Origin: Rhizobium sp. Root1203
GTDB taxonomy: Bacteria; Pseudomonadota; Alphaproteobacteria; Rhizobiales; Rhizobiaceae
Assembly: GCF_001424945.1 (NCBI RefSeq)
Contig: NZ_LMCW01000008.1
Coordinates: forward strand, 65,855 to 129,854
Length of the DNA: 64,000 bases
Direction: 5' to 3'
Shown: one piece after another, positions 1-8,616 of the stretch
Layout of the letters: each line of letters begins with the position of its first letter
How positions within the stretch are numbered: position 1 is the first letter of the stretch
Position numbers and translations under genes: made by a program
Notes under the pieces: generated by a model
The model's input: the letters and a program-made list of their open reading frames with translations, nothing else
Databases searched by the model: none
Told to the model about the DNA's origin: nothing

Positions 1-264
1 GTTCGGCAGGTCGATGACAGTGTCGGACTTGTCTTCGAAGGAGGGCGCCTCCAGGCGCAAGACTTCCGCTCTCTACCTTTCGCCGGACTTGGCCCGTTGC
101 TTGTTGCCAGAGACAAGCCCGGGTGGTTGAAGATATTTTCGAATACGGGCATGATTAACTCGGTCTCCGAACCGACTGCAAACCGCAATTTTCCCGGCTT
201 CCCGTTCAGGGCCTGTGAGGCGGTTCGTCTGACGCGGCCGATAATGCAGAATGAAGGAAATGGG

Positions 265-1509
265 ATGTCTCAACGAGCAGGTAGCGCCGATCTTCCTCTT
301 CACGGAGGACGGGTGCCGCATTGGCTCGGCGATCGGATGACCCGTCTCGGGGCGTTGATCACTGAGGCGATCGTTCACCATTATGGCCGTGATGAGTTCC
401 TGCGCAGGCTCGCCCACCCGTTCTGGTTCCAGTCCTTTGGCGCGGTCATGGGCATGGACTGGCATTCCTCGGGCATCACGACCAGCGTTCTTGGAGCGCT
501 GAAGCGCGGCCTGAAGCCACGTGCTGGTGAACTCGGTCTCCATGTGTGCGGTGGGCGCGGCGCGCATTCGCGCAAGACGCCGCAGGAACTCGTGTCGATC
601 GGCGAGCGTGTCGGTCTCGATGGTGAGGGACTTGCGACCGCAAGCCGCCTCGTTGCCAAGGTCGACAGTGCGGCTCTTCAGGACGGCTTCGATCTCTATC
701 TTCACGGGTTCATCGTTGCCGATGATGGCCATTGGGTTGTCGTGCAACAGGGAATGAATGGGGATAAGCGGCAGGCCCGACGCTATCATTGGCTTTCCGA
801 AGGTCTGGAGAGCTTCGTCAACTCGCCACATGCGGCAATCGAGGGCCGGACTCAGGGCGAGATCGTCAATCTTGCCGACAAACGTGCCGAGCGGTCGCGG
901 CGTGGGCAGCTCGATCTCCTGGCAACGCTAGCTCCAGACAGGATCATCCGCGAGGCCTCGGCGTTGCTTCGCGTCGAGCAGCCGGCGCCTGAAGCCGCCG
1001 AACAGCCAATGTTGCCGCATCTGATCATGCCGGCGCATCACGATGTCTGGGAGAGCGACGTCAATATGCGCCGTTTGCATGGAAATCTGGCAGCGGCAGC
1101 CGACCGCGGCCCGGCAGATTTCGAAGAGTTGCTGCTTGTTCCAGGCGTCGGGGCTCGCACGGTCAGGGCGCTTGCGATGGTGGCGGAAGTGGTACACGGC
1201 GCGCCGTGCCGTTTTTCCGACCCGGCGCGGTTCTCGATCGCTCATGGCGGCAAGGACCGCCATCCATTTCCGGTTCCGCTCAAGGTCTATGACGAGACGA
1301 TCAACGTGATGAAATCGGCGGTGCAGAAGGGCCGGCTCGGCCGGGAAGAGGAATTGCAGGCGTTACGCCGGCTGGACGAGCAATCGAGGCAGATGGAACG
1401 CTATGCCACCGGACCAGATCTCAAGGAAATTGTCGCCGGTGAATTTCGGCAATCCGCCGATTTCGGCGGCAGGAGCGTGTTCGGATGGGAACGGGGCGGG
1501 AACTCTTAA
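265..1509 (+). CDS. DUF763 domain protein
   Basis: A protein of 414 residues matching the DUF763 family, whose function is unknown. The N-terminus has the family signature ADLPLHGGRVPHWL, followed by GRDEFLRRLAHPFWFQSFG, a DWHSSGITT segment and SRKTPQEL. A helix-hairpin-helix-like stretch (LLLVPGVGARTVRALA) near residue 290 hints at nucleic-acid binding; that is inference. I chose the ATG at 265 because AAGGAAA lies just upstream and the conserved domain begins five residues in. The same frame is open back to the window edge (a TTG at 97 is possible), so a longer protein or the tail of an upstream gene cannot be excluded. The next gene on this strand is 800 bases away. Confidence 0.8.
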   Translation: MSQRAGSADLPLHGGRVPHWLGDRMTRLGALITEAIVHHYGRDEFLRRLAHPFWFQSFGAVMGMDWHSSGITTSVLGALKRGLKPRAGELGLHVCGGRGAHSRKTPQELVSIGERVGLDGEGLATASRLVAKVDSAALQDGFDLYLHGFIVADDGHWVVVQQGMNGDKRQARRYHWLSEGLESFVNSPHAAIEGRTQGEIVNLADKRAERSRRGQLDLLATLAPDRIIREASALLRVEQPAPEAAEQPMLPHLIMPAHHDVWESDVNMRRLHGNLAAAADRGPADFEELLLVPGVGARTVRALAMVAEVVHGAPCRFSDPARFSIAHGGKDRHPFPVPLKVYDETINVMKSAVQKGRLGREEELQALRRLDEQSRQMERYATGPDLKEIVAGEFRQSADFGGRSVFGWERGGNS

Positions 1510-2307
1510 ACGAGCATGTATGAGATCATGCATGTACGGCTGCTTTTGAGGCGAAAACGAGCATTTTTGCTAGCGCCATGTCGCAGATGAGCCACCAGCG
1601 GCGCGACCAGTATTCCTAGTGGAGTTCGGCCGCCTCACGCGCGAGGATGGGGTTGACGACTTCCAAGCGAACACGATGTGGCACAAATGGTTAAGCGAGA
1701 ATTGAACCAAATGGGTGGTTCCCCCCCTTGGCGAGAACGCCGCGCCAAATCGAAGGCCCTCCGCGAAACAAACGAGGACAGACACCTCTCTCGAGAGTCG
1801 TTTAATCCTCGCGCTCGCAACGCAGTTTTTAGCATTGCATACGAAAGTGCGTCTGCGGCTCGTACGATGGAAAAACCGACCGTCAGAGCTTAAGCGCTGA
1901 CTACAGGATCGGTGCTTGCGCCGATGAGCCAAGGATGGTGGCCTCCGGCGCGTATGCGGAACTAATGCGCTCGACAATGGTTTCCATCATGGATCGTGTC
2001 GAGCGGATCCCCAAAGCTCCGTTACAACCACACCTCCCGGTTGCCGGCGCGATCCGCCCCATGCTGCCACCACCGATTTGGGTTACGGCGGCAGGGCTGA
2101 ATAGCACGAGTGTCTCACCCGTTGTCTAGAGGTTGCTGAAGGTCACCTATACACACCGCGATACCTCTATGGATATGCAGCGGGCGTGCAGAACCTCGGA
2201 TTAATATACCTTAGGACGATTTCCACGTTTCTACCGGCATGGCTGTCAGTGGCTTTCCGTTGATTAATTTCGCTCACTGCGATAGCTAGTAATTAGCTTT
2301 TTGGGAC
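1510..2307. other. non-coding stretch, nothing recognised
   Basis: About 800 bases between the DUF763 gene and the XRE regulator. Short open frames occur on both strands (for example 1570-1977 minus), but their translations are arginine/serine-rich, match no family I know and lack convincing ribosome binding sites. The last 150 bases are AT-richer and probably hold the promoter of the XRE gene. Confidence 0.5.
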
Positions 2308-2649
2308 ATGAACATGAATGATGTTAGTCAAATCACGGGCAGGCAGCTTGCTGCGGGGCGTGCGCTACTAGGGATCGGCCAAGCGGAGCTTGCTGCAAAG
2401 GCCAACATATCCGCTCCCACACTGCGCCGTATGGAAGCCAGTTCGGGGCATGCCGAAGGTATGAAAAACAATGTGGCCTCCGTGGTCACCGCCCTCAGGG
2501 CCGCCGGAATAACGTTCGTCGATGGAATGTATTCTGGAGCAGGCGGTCAAGGCGTACGCCTTTCCACCCCCGGCGCCATATCGACAGATCTCAACGAGCC
2601 GGAGATCGTTCAACACGAAAGCCACCTTGCGAAGGGTGCCTGTGGCTGA
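2308..2649 (+). CDS. XRE-family HTH transcriptional regulator
   Basis: A small DNA-binding protein of 113 residues. A helix-turn-helix spans about residues 10-40: RQLAAGRALLGIGQAELAAKANISAPTLRRME (split here as GRALLGIGQAELAAKA and ISAPTLRRME). The segment NNVASVVTALRAAGITFVDG followed by GGQGVRLS is the usual tail of a compact rhizobial XRE subgroup whose members often sit alone or beside small unknown genes. ATG at 2308; there is a second ATG at 2314. The stop overlaps the start of the following small gene, suggesting translational coupling. It is likely autoregulatory, but no operator was identified. Confidence 0.82.
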   Translation: MNMNDVSQITGRQLAAGRALLGIGQAELAAKANISAPTLRRMEASSGHAEGMKNNVASVVTALRAAGITFVDGMYSGAGGQGVRLSTPGAISTDLNEPEIVQHESHLAKGACG

Positions 2650-2881
2650 CGTGGATTTCCGATACACGCCAGCACCGGTTGATCTTGCTGTCATCAACCA
2701 TGTCCTGAAGGGACTTTGCCGCCACTACGGAATCGAGCGGGATAGGAAGGCCGTTCTTCAAATCGCCACGCTCCTGCTCCGACTGTGGAACGAGGGGGTG
2801 CATGGCCATGAGGACTTGCGGGAACGCGCGGCCGCAGCATTGGGCGAAGCTGCCTTTGGAACCAAACGCGAGCACGGCTAA
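2642..2881 (+). CDS. small hypothetical protein coupled to the XRE regulator
   Basis: A predicted protein of 79 residues starting VADVDFRYTPAPVDLAVINH and containing LCRHYGIERDRKAVLQIAT and LWNEGVHGHEDLRERA. I do not recognise a named domain, but the composition is normal for a folded helical protein. The start is set at GTG 2642 because an AAGG motif lies six bases upstream and the conserved-looking sequence begins there; the same frame extends back to an ATG at 2522 inside the XRE gene. It overlaps the XRE stop by eight bases, so the two are probably co-translated. Its function is unknown. Confidence 0.6.
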   Translation: MADVDFRYTPAPVDLAVINHVLKGLCRHYGIERDRKAVLQIATLLLRLWNEGVHGHEDLRERAAAALGEAAFGTKREHG

Positions 2882-2908
2882 GTATAATTTTTCAGACAAA
2901 CAGCCGGT

Positions 2909-3400
2909 TCAAAGCGCTGAATAGGATTTCGACGCGGTTCCGAATACTGGCCGATCCGATGCGAAGACCTGCAACCCGTCCGCAGTTTTCGAACCGGGAG
3001 TGACGACTATGTCGAAGATCACGACCCGACCCGCCTCAACGACCGTGCAAAGGATTTCACGATCGCGCAGAGCCGCCCCGCCTTCCGGCCACCTCTCGGC
3101 GACCTTGCGGGCGAGATCCAGTCCGTCAAGACGGCCACCGGTCTGCACATCCGTGAACAGGAGTTGCAGTAAGCTATGCTTCTCAAGGAATGCAATTGCG
3201 TCGTCGGCGGAACTCGCCTCGACGGCGTCATAGCCGGCGTCACGGATGATGTCGGAAGTGTCCATGAGGATCAACCGCTCGTCATCAACGACGAGGGCGA
3301 TCGGTTCGGACAGGAGTCGAGAGGGTTGCTTTCCATGCTCGACAACCCATCTCGAGATACATGGTTCCACAACCTGATCGCCTGCTCGCGGGTTGGGCAA
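2909..3400 (-). CDS. truncated response-regulator receiver protein
   Basis: The middle of this 163-residue frame is a CheY-like receiver: IALVVDDERLILMDTSDIIRD supplies the acidic pair (quoted as IALVVDDERL) and LLFTDVQTGGRLDGLDLA the phospho-acceptor Asp. After AERWP the normal beta-4/beta-5 region, with its conserved Thr/Ser and Lys-Pro, is missing and is replaced by unrelated sequence (RDREILCTVVEAG). Neither other minus frame restores the lost part, so a recombination or truncation is more likely than a single frameshift. The ATG at 3400 may be too far upstream; a GTG nearer to EHGKQPS is possible. Phosphorelay function is doubtful, and the gene may be a pseudogene. Confidence 0.6.
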   Translation of the reverse strand: MPNPRAGDQVVEPCISRWVVEHGKQPSRLLSEPIALVVDDERLILMDTSDIIRDAGYDAVEASSADDAIAFLEKHSLLQLLFTDVQTGGRLDGLDLARKVAERWPEGGAALRDREILCTVVEAGRVVIFDIVVTPGSKTADGLQVFASDRPVFGTASKSYSAL

Positions 3401-3613
3401 ATTCTGAAAGGGCCGGAACTAAAGCTGCGCGCCGCCGTTCCTTCCTCACGGTCGTGTGATCGCGACCGAACATAAAGGCATTCATCAAATCAAGCATGTG
3501 TATGCCGCAACCGAGCCACCGCTTCGTTGCCGAATGCCTCCGCCCAATGACCGCTTCAACTCAGCCGTGACGTGGCCATGCATCCCATCACCAAGAACCC
3601 AAGGATAGCCACC

Positions 3614-4117
3614 ATGGCCAAAGAACCTAAGACACTCGACGTCCTCTTTCACGACACCTTGAAGGACGTCTACTTCGCGGAACATAAGATCGTCGCCACA
3701 CTCCCGAAGATGAACGACGCCGCACAGAGCAAGCAGCTCAAGGACGCCTTCACCAAGCACCTGGCCGAGACGAAGGTCCACGTCGAACGGCTCGAAGAGG
3801 TGTTCAAGATCATCGGCAAGAAGCCGGAACAGAAGACCTGCGACGCGATGATGGGCATCGTCAAGGAAGGCGCAGAGATCATGGAAGAGTATGCCGGCAC
3901 ACCTGCCCTCGACGCTGGCCTTCTCGCTGCAGCGCAGGCCGTCGAGCACTACGAGATGGCACGCTATGGCACGCTGCGCACCTGGGCGCTGGAACTGGGC
4001 ATGAAGGACGCCGCCAAGCTCCTGCAGACCACTCTCGACGAGGAACAGGCGACCGACATCGCCCTGACGTCGATCGCGACGAAGGTCGTCAACCAGAACG
4101 CCGAAAAGGCCGCTTGA
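3614..4117 (+). CDS. DUF892 (YciE/YciF) ferritin-like protein
   Basis: A protein of 167 residues from the ferritin-like DUF892 family, linked in other bacteria to stress responses. The start MAKEPKTLDVLFHDTLKDVY is typical. Candidate metal-binding Glu/His residues are visible in DVYFAEHKI, HLAETKVHVERLEEVF, AVEHYEMARYGTLRTWA and LDEEQATD, as expected for a four-helix bundle. The ATG at 3614 is preferred over 3572 because AAGGA lies about nine bases upstream and homologues begin here. It stands alone and is followed by a strong hairpin. Cytoplasmic; no signal peptide. Confidence 0.9.
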   Translation: MAKEPKTLDVLFHDTLKDVYFAEHKIVATLPKMNDAAQSKQLKDAFTKHLAETKVHVERLEEVFKIIGKKPEQKTCDAMMGIVKEGAEIMEEYAGTPALDAGLLAAAQAVEHYEMARYGTLRTWALELGMKDAAKLLQTTLDEEQATDIALTSIATKVVNQNAEKAA

Positions 4118-4122
4118 TCCGT

Positions 4123-4150
4123 TGTCCGGCCGGCTTTGGTTGGCCGGACA
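4123..4150 (+). terminator. hairpin after the DUF892 gene
   Basis: A 9-bp perfect stem (TGTCCGGCC / GGCCGGACA) with a 10-base loop begins six bases after the stop codon. No T-tract follows (TCTCCCCCC), so intrinsic termination is plausible but not certain. Confidence 0.55.
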
Positions 4151-4196
4151 TCTCCCCCCCTCTTAGGCGCCGCTCCCAACCGACCAGAATTTCCAT

Positions 4197-4440
4197 GACG
4201 AGCAGCACGACGACCGCGACATCCGACCGGGCGACTGGACGAGGCTTGGCGCGAACTCCGACGCAGACTGCGTCAACTTTGCAATCTTCAGCGCGCATGC
4301 GGAGCGGATCGAAATATGCCTGTTCGACGACGGCGGAAAGAACGAAACGGCGCGTATACGTTGCCCGAGTTCACCAACGAGGTCTGGCAAGGCTACGAGC
4401 CGTGATTTAAGCCGGCCGCGCTATATGGCTGCCAGGCGCC
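4197..4440 (+). pseudogene. decayed N-terminal fragment of glycogen debranching enzyme (glgX-like)
   Basis: Frame 3 reads RPGDWTRLGANSDADCVNFA, then IFSAHAERIEICLFDDGGKN and ETARI. This is the start of the carbohydrate-binding module of GlgX-type debranching enzymes. A one-base frameshift near 4358 then moves the homology to another frame: TLPEFTNEVWQGYEP, an in-frame TGA at 4403-4405, then FKPAALYG, parallel to the family's PDLKPGTLYG. Homology stops near 4440, and the rest of the enzyme (over 600 residues) is absent. The remaining bases to 4684 have no match that I recognise. A broken relic. Confidence 0.7.
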
Positions 4441-4684
4441 TAAGCAAGCCGCGCTCGCGATGATGCGGCGGGCGGTCGAAGGCGGCACGCTCACGTCCAC
4501 CTGTGTGCCATACGAACTCCAGGAAAGATCAACCAGTTATCGCCTCGGTGCCGAACAACCTGCGATTAGCCAGGAAGGCGAAGACCGAGACTTGAAGGCC
4601 AACCTGCGATATAACTTGAGCATTTCCCAGTAGGATGGGCGCCTCCATCCATATCGAGCGCATAGTTTAAAGATCGGGTGGGCG

Positions 4685-6637
4685 GTGAGCGGCGCGGAAC
4701 TTTCAAAGACGACCAAGGCCCCGATGGGCGAGGCATATCGACTTACCGATGGTGAGCTTCGCAGCAAGCTATCCGGCCGCACGCTATTGATCCTCATCGG
4801 TGTCGCCGTCATCCTCCGGCTGGGCCAGGAGATCTTCGTCCCCCTCGCGCTGTCTCTGCTTCTTGCGTTCACGCTCGCGCCGATCGTCTCTTTCCTTCGC
4901 AAGCGCTCAGTCCCGAAGATCGCCGCGGTTCTTCTCGCCGTCGTATCGGCGTTTTGCGCGATCGCCCTGTTCAGCATCGTCGTGGCGACGCAGGTCACGA
5001 ACCTTGCGGAGAACATCCCGACCTATCAAAGGAATCTGGTCGACAAGGTTCATTCCCTCGCCCAGGCGGGTGCCGGAAACGGCGTCCTCTACCATCTGAG
5101 CAAGTTCGTCGAACGTGTCGGCGCCGAGATTCAGACGCGGGCCGTCGAAAGCCAGAGCCCGGCCGCGCAGACGCCCACGTTTCGCGAGCCGATGCCCGTC
5201 GAGATCGTGACGCGTTCCGATCCGATCCAGACGCTGGGGAACCTGCTTCTGCCGCTCATCAGCCCTTTCGCGACGGCTGGCCTCGTGGTCGTCCTGGTCA
5301 TCTTCATGCTCCTTGAGCGGGAAGACTTGCGGGACCGCTTCATCCGGCTGGTCGGGCTCGGAGACCTACACCGGACGACCGCCGCCCTTCAGGACGCGGG
5401 CAAACGGGTCGGGCGATACCTGCTGATGCAGTTGGTGGTCAACACGCTCTACGCAGTGCCGATTTCAGCCGGCCTCTGGGTGCTCGGCATTCCGAACGCG
5501 ATCCTTTGGGGGCTGCTGACCCTGGTTTTGCGTTTCGTTCCATATATCGGTGCGATCATCGGAATGATCCTGCCGCTGTTTCTGGCCCTTGCCATCGCGC
5601 CGGGATGGTCGCTCGTCGTTTGGGTCGCCGTTCTCTATCTCACGACCGAGCTGGTCAGCAATAACGTACTTGAGCCATGGCTCTATGGAGCCAATACCGG
5701 GCTGTCACCATTGGCGATCATCATCTCGGCGATCTGGTCGTGGCTCTGGGGTCCGCTCGGCCTCATGCTATCGACGCCGTTGACGGTCTGCCTGGTGGTG
5801 CTCGGGAGACATGTTCCTCAATTCGGCGTGCTCGACGTCCTGCTAGGCAACGAGCCCGTTCTGGAGCCGCACGAGAAGCTCTACCAGCGTCTCCTCGCCG
5901 GAGATCCGAACGAAGCCTCCGACAACGCCGAGGAGTTCCTCGAAGAGGAATATCTGGTCGACTACTACGACAAGGTGGGCCTTCCTGCGCTCCTGCTTGG
6001 CGAGACGGACCGTCAGCGCGGCGTGATGTCGGAGAGCCAGATCATGCTGGTGGCGTCGAGCTCGCTGTCTCTGGTGGAGAACCTGTCAGACATAGCGGAC
6101 GAGGAGGAGAACGAGGAAGAGTCCGCATCGGGGGCGACTTCCGAGACGGGGGCCGAACTGGAGCTTCCCGACGGTCGGGGCCGCACCCTGTTATGCATCG
6201 GAGGCCGCGGGGGCCTGGACGATGCCGCCGCAGCGATGCTTTCGCAGGTGCTGGAAGTGCAAGGAGCAACGTCGACCACGTCGTTATACTCGGAGCATGC
6301 CGTTCGCGGATCCCTGGCTTTCCCCGTCGACGGTATCGACACAGCAATCGTCACATATCTCAATGGAAATTCGAAATCCCGAGCCCGCCAGATCGTTCGC
6401 CGGCTGAAACGACTGAAGCCCGACCTCCGCGTAGGGCTTTTCATGCCGACGGCGAATGGTCAGGACTATGCGCAGATCGACCCGTCCGAGATCGATGCCG
6501 ACTTCCTCGCGACGTCCATAACGCAAGCGGTCCGATCCGGCCTTCTTTCGTCAACGCCCGTAGGTCTCAAAACGGTTGTTCGGAAGATCGCCCGGCGCGC
6601 ATCGCCTTCCGGCAGGTCGTCCGCTTCATCGACCTGA
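4685..6637 (+). CDS. AI-2E family transporter with C-terminal extension
   Basis: A protein of 650 residues. Residues of about 30-390 form the AI-2E/PerM-type membrane domain: paired N-terminal helices (LLILIGVAVILRLGQEIFVP, LALSLLLAFTLAPIVSFLRK), a periplasmic-type loop, and a conserved C-terminal part with LRFVPYIGAIIGMILPL and WLWGPLGLMLSTPLTVCLVV. About 250 cytoplasmic residues follow, including an acidic patch near residue 475 (DEEENEEE) and a Rossmann-like segment from residue 499 (RTLLCIGGRGGLDDAAAAML). Family members move small molecules or ions; the autoinducer name does not prove the substrate. GTG at 4685 is the start, with a GGGTGGG upstream. No co-transcribed neighbour. Confidence 0.85.
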   Translation: MSGAELSKTTKAPMGEAYRLTDGELRSKLSGRTLLILIGVAVILRLGQEIFVPLALSLLLAFTLAPIVSFLRKRSVPKIAAVLLAVVSAFCAIALFSIVVATQVTNLAENIPTYQRNLVDKVHSLAQAGAGNGVLYHLSKFVERVGAEIQTRAVESQSPAAQTPTFREPMPVEIVTRSDPIQTLGNLLLPLISPFATAGLVVVLVIFMLLEREDLRDRFIRLVGLGDLHRTTAALQDAGKRVGRYLLMQLVVNTLYAVPISAGLWVLGIPNAILWGLLTLVLRFVPYIGAIIGMILPLFLALAIAPGWSLVVWVAVLYLTTELVSNNVLEPWLYGANTGLSPLAIIISAIWSWLWGPLGLMLSTPLTVCLVVLGRHVPQFGVLDVLLGNEPVLEPHEKLYQRLLAGDPNEASDNAEEFLEEEYLVDYYDKVGLPALLLGETDRQRGVMSESQIMLVASSSLSLVENLSDIADEEENEEESASGATSETGAELELPDGRGRTLLCIGGRGGLDDAAAAMLSQVLEVQGATSTTSLYSEHAVRGSLAFPVDGIDTAIVTYLNGNSKSRARQIVRRLKRLKPDLRVGLFMPTANGQDYAQIDPSEIDADFLATSITQAVRSGLLSSTPVGLKTVVRKIARRASPSGRSSASST

Positions 6638-6937
6638 GGGATCCGTTCTCTGCGTCAGCCTACTCCTTCATCCACTGCCGCCAACCTATCGCCTCTTCGA
6701 CGACGGCTGCGGCACGCTTCTTGATGTCCATCCCCTCGCCCAGATGCGGCTGACGTGGCCGGCGACACATTCTTGTGAATGTTCATTCGGAGCGATCCTG
6801 CAGAGCTGAGGTGCTTCTTAGCCGCGACGGAGCACCCGTTTGGATGCTCCGAGCTACTTTGATGTTCGCTGGGGTGTGTAGACTACATTCCAAACGATTG
6901 ACCTCGAAGCTCAGATGCGTCTTTATCTGGCGCGAAT
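6638..6937. other. intergenic region with a small hairpin
   Basis: No gene is recognised here. A 7-bp inverted repeat (CGGAGCA / TGCTCCG) at 6828-6851 could fold into a hairpin with a 10-base loop. The AT-richer stretch towards 6940 probably carries the promoter of the sugar operon. Confidence 0.4.
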
Positions 6938-8527
6938 TTGATTATTTCAGTCCCGAGAACCAGTGGCTGGCCTCCCCTTCGCCGAACAGACCAGACGTTC
7001 TCGGATAATTTTGCCTCAGAAAGGCAGGGGATCATAAGCACCTATTTTATTGGCATCGATGCCGGTTCATCACTTTGCAAAGCGGCCATTTTTGATCTCT
7101 CCGGCCACCAACTTTCAGAAGCCACGCGGCGCACACCAATAAGCAGGCCGAAACCCGGTTGGTGTGAGCTTGACCCAGAGATGTGCTGGATGGCCGTCGT
7201 TGACGTCATCCGTGACGCGCTCCGATCAAGTGGGCTGGAGCCGCGGCAAATTGCCGGAATAGGCATCTCGGCAGCCATGGTGGGTGCTTGGCTTGTCGAT
7301 TCCACGGGCAAGGCGGTCAGGCCCGGGATCAACTGGGAAGACAGCCGAAGCCAAGAGGTCATCGACCGGATGACCTCTGCCGATCCGAACGTCGGCTCGC
7401 GCATATTCCAGTCCTCCGGCTCGGTCCTGCAGCAGGGATGTACGTTGCCCGTGCTGGCCTGGCTCGTGGAGCATGAGCCGGAAACGATTGCGCAGACCGT
7501 TTATGTCCTGAGTTACAAGGACTTCATTCGCATGAGACTGACCGGCTTTGCGGCGACCGACCGCAGCGAGGCATCCGTCCTCCCAGGCAGCGCCCGTGAC
7601 AGGCAGCGCAGTGCGGCAATGATCTCGCTGTTCGGTCTGGAGGCGTATTCCCGCTTGCTGCCTCCGGTTTTTGATTCCGAAACGGTGCAAAGTTTCCTCA
7701 GCGACGAAGCCGTGGCTCTCACTGGACTTCCCCGGGGCCTGCCGGTGGGCATTGGAGCCGGCGATGTCGCGGCCACGGTCATCGGGGCCGGCGGATTGGA
7801 TGCAAGCAGCGCGACGGCGGTTCTTGGAACGACCTGCATGGTTGGCGTTTGCCATGAAATGCCGGTATTCACGCCGCCGGATGTCGGACTGCTATTCTCG
7901 CTTCCCGGCGACGTCTGGTACCGCTCGATGGTCAATGTCGCGGGAACGCTCAACCTCGACTGGGCAATTGGTGCATTGGCACCCGACCTAGCTTCGAACC
8001 CTGATCGTTATCAGCAGATCACCGCAATGGCCGAGGGCGTCCCGATCGGGGCACGGGAGCTGACATACCTGCCGTACCTCAGCGAAAGCGGCATCATCGC
8101 ACCAGTCGTTTCGCTTGATGCTCGCGCGCAGTTTGCCGGCCTGACATCTAGGCACGGTCGGCCGGAACTGTTTCGCGCGGTGTTCGAAGGGGTTGCGCTG
8201 GCCATGCGTGATCTCCTCGACGTGCTGAACTTCGCCGGAAACGAAATCGTGCTGACGGGTGGAGGAAGCCAAAGCCCGTTCTGGAGTCAGATGATAGCCG
8301 ACATCTTGCAACGCGACGTGGTCGTGCCCCACGGCACACAGTTCGGCGCGCGGGGCGCAGCACTTCTGGTTGCTACCGCGCTTGGCCATTTCCCGGATAT
8401 CCGTAGCGCGTCGCGAGCCGTTGCCGGGGATGCCAAACGCTACCGATCCAACCCCGCGACGCGGTCTGCATACGAAGCCGCCCTGCAGCGATATCGCGGT
8501 CACCGGGATCGCTTGATCTCCAAGTAG
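6938..8527 (+). CDS. FGGY-family carbohydrate kinase
   Basis: An ATP-dependent sugar kinase of the FGGY fold (xylulokinase/glycerokinase type). The phosphate-1 motif FIGIDAGSSLCKAAIFD lies at about residue 37. Other conserved parts are GISAAMVGAWLVD with INWEDSRS, the nucleotide-binding TAVLGTTCMVGV, and the C-terminal LTGGGSQSPFWSQM and GARGAALLVA. The coordinate uses TTG 6938, but the conserved domain starts about 35 residues later and no ATG, GTG or TTG lies closer; a rare ATA or ATC start near 7031-7034 after AGGCAGGGG is possible. It heads an operon with a GntR regulator, a SIS protein and an ABC importer, so it probably phosphorylates the imported sugar. Substrate not assignable. Confidence 0.88.
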   Translation: MIISVPRTSGWPPLRRTDQTFSDNFASERQGIISTYFIGIDAGSSLCKAAIFDLSGHQLSEATRRTPISRPKPGWCELDPEMCWMAVVDVIRDALRSSGLEPRQIAGIGISAAMVGAWLVDSTGKAVRPGINWEDSRSQEVIDRMTSADPNVGSRIFQSSGSVLQQGCTLPVLAWLVEHEPETIAQTVYVLSYKDFIRMRLTGFAATDRSEASVLPGSARDRQRSAAMISLFGLEAYSRLLPPVFDSETVQSFLSDEAVALTGLPRGLPVGIGAGDVAATVIGAGGLDASSATAVLGTTCMVGVCHEMPVFTPPDVGLLFSLPGDVWYRSMVNVAGTLNLDWAIGALAPDLASNPDRYQQITAMAEGVPIGARELTYLPYLSESGIIAPVVSLDARAQFAGLTSRHGRPELFRAVFEGVALAMRDLLDVLNFAGNEIVLTGGGSQSPFWSQMIADILQRDVVVPHGTQFGARGAALLVATALGHFPDIRSASRAVAGDAKRYRSNPATRSAYEAALQRYRGHRDRLISK

Positions 8528-8570
8528 CGTACCCAGCAAAATTCGTCGCAGACGCTTGCATTTTGAAAAT

Positions 8571-8603
8571 TGGTCTATACCATTCATTCCTGCGGACTAT
8601 ACC
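8571..8603. promoter_or_regulatory. tandem GntR/HutC-type operator
   Basis: Two copies of the near-palindrome GG(T/A)CTATACC lie at 8572-8581 and 8594-8603, spaced 22 bp apart (about two helical turns). They resemble the GGTCTA-type sites bound by the HutC/NagR/DasR subgroup of GntR proteins. They sit directly before the GntR gene's ribosome binding site, which fits autoregulation; this is inference. Confidence 0.6.
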
Positions 8604-8616
8604 GGAGGGATTGACT

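Noticed and set aside
1570..1977. Minus-strand frame of 135 codons in a gene-free stretch
   Set aside because: Arg/Ser-rich translation, no RBS and no family; counted as non-coding.
5677..6753. Open frame of 358 codons on the plus strand
   Set aside because: Shadow of the AI-2E gene: Arg/Ala-rich with no family features.
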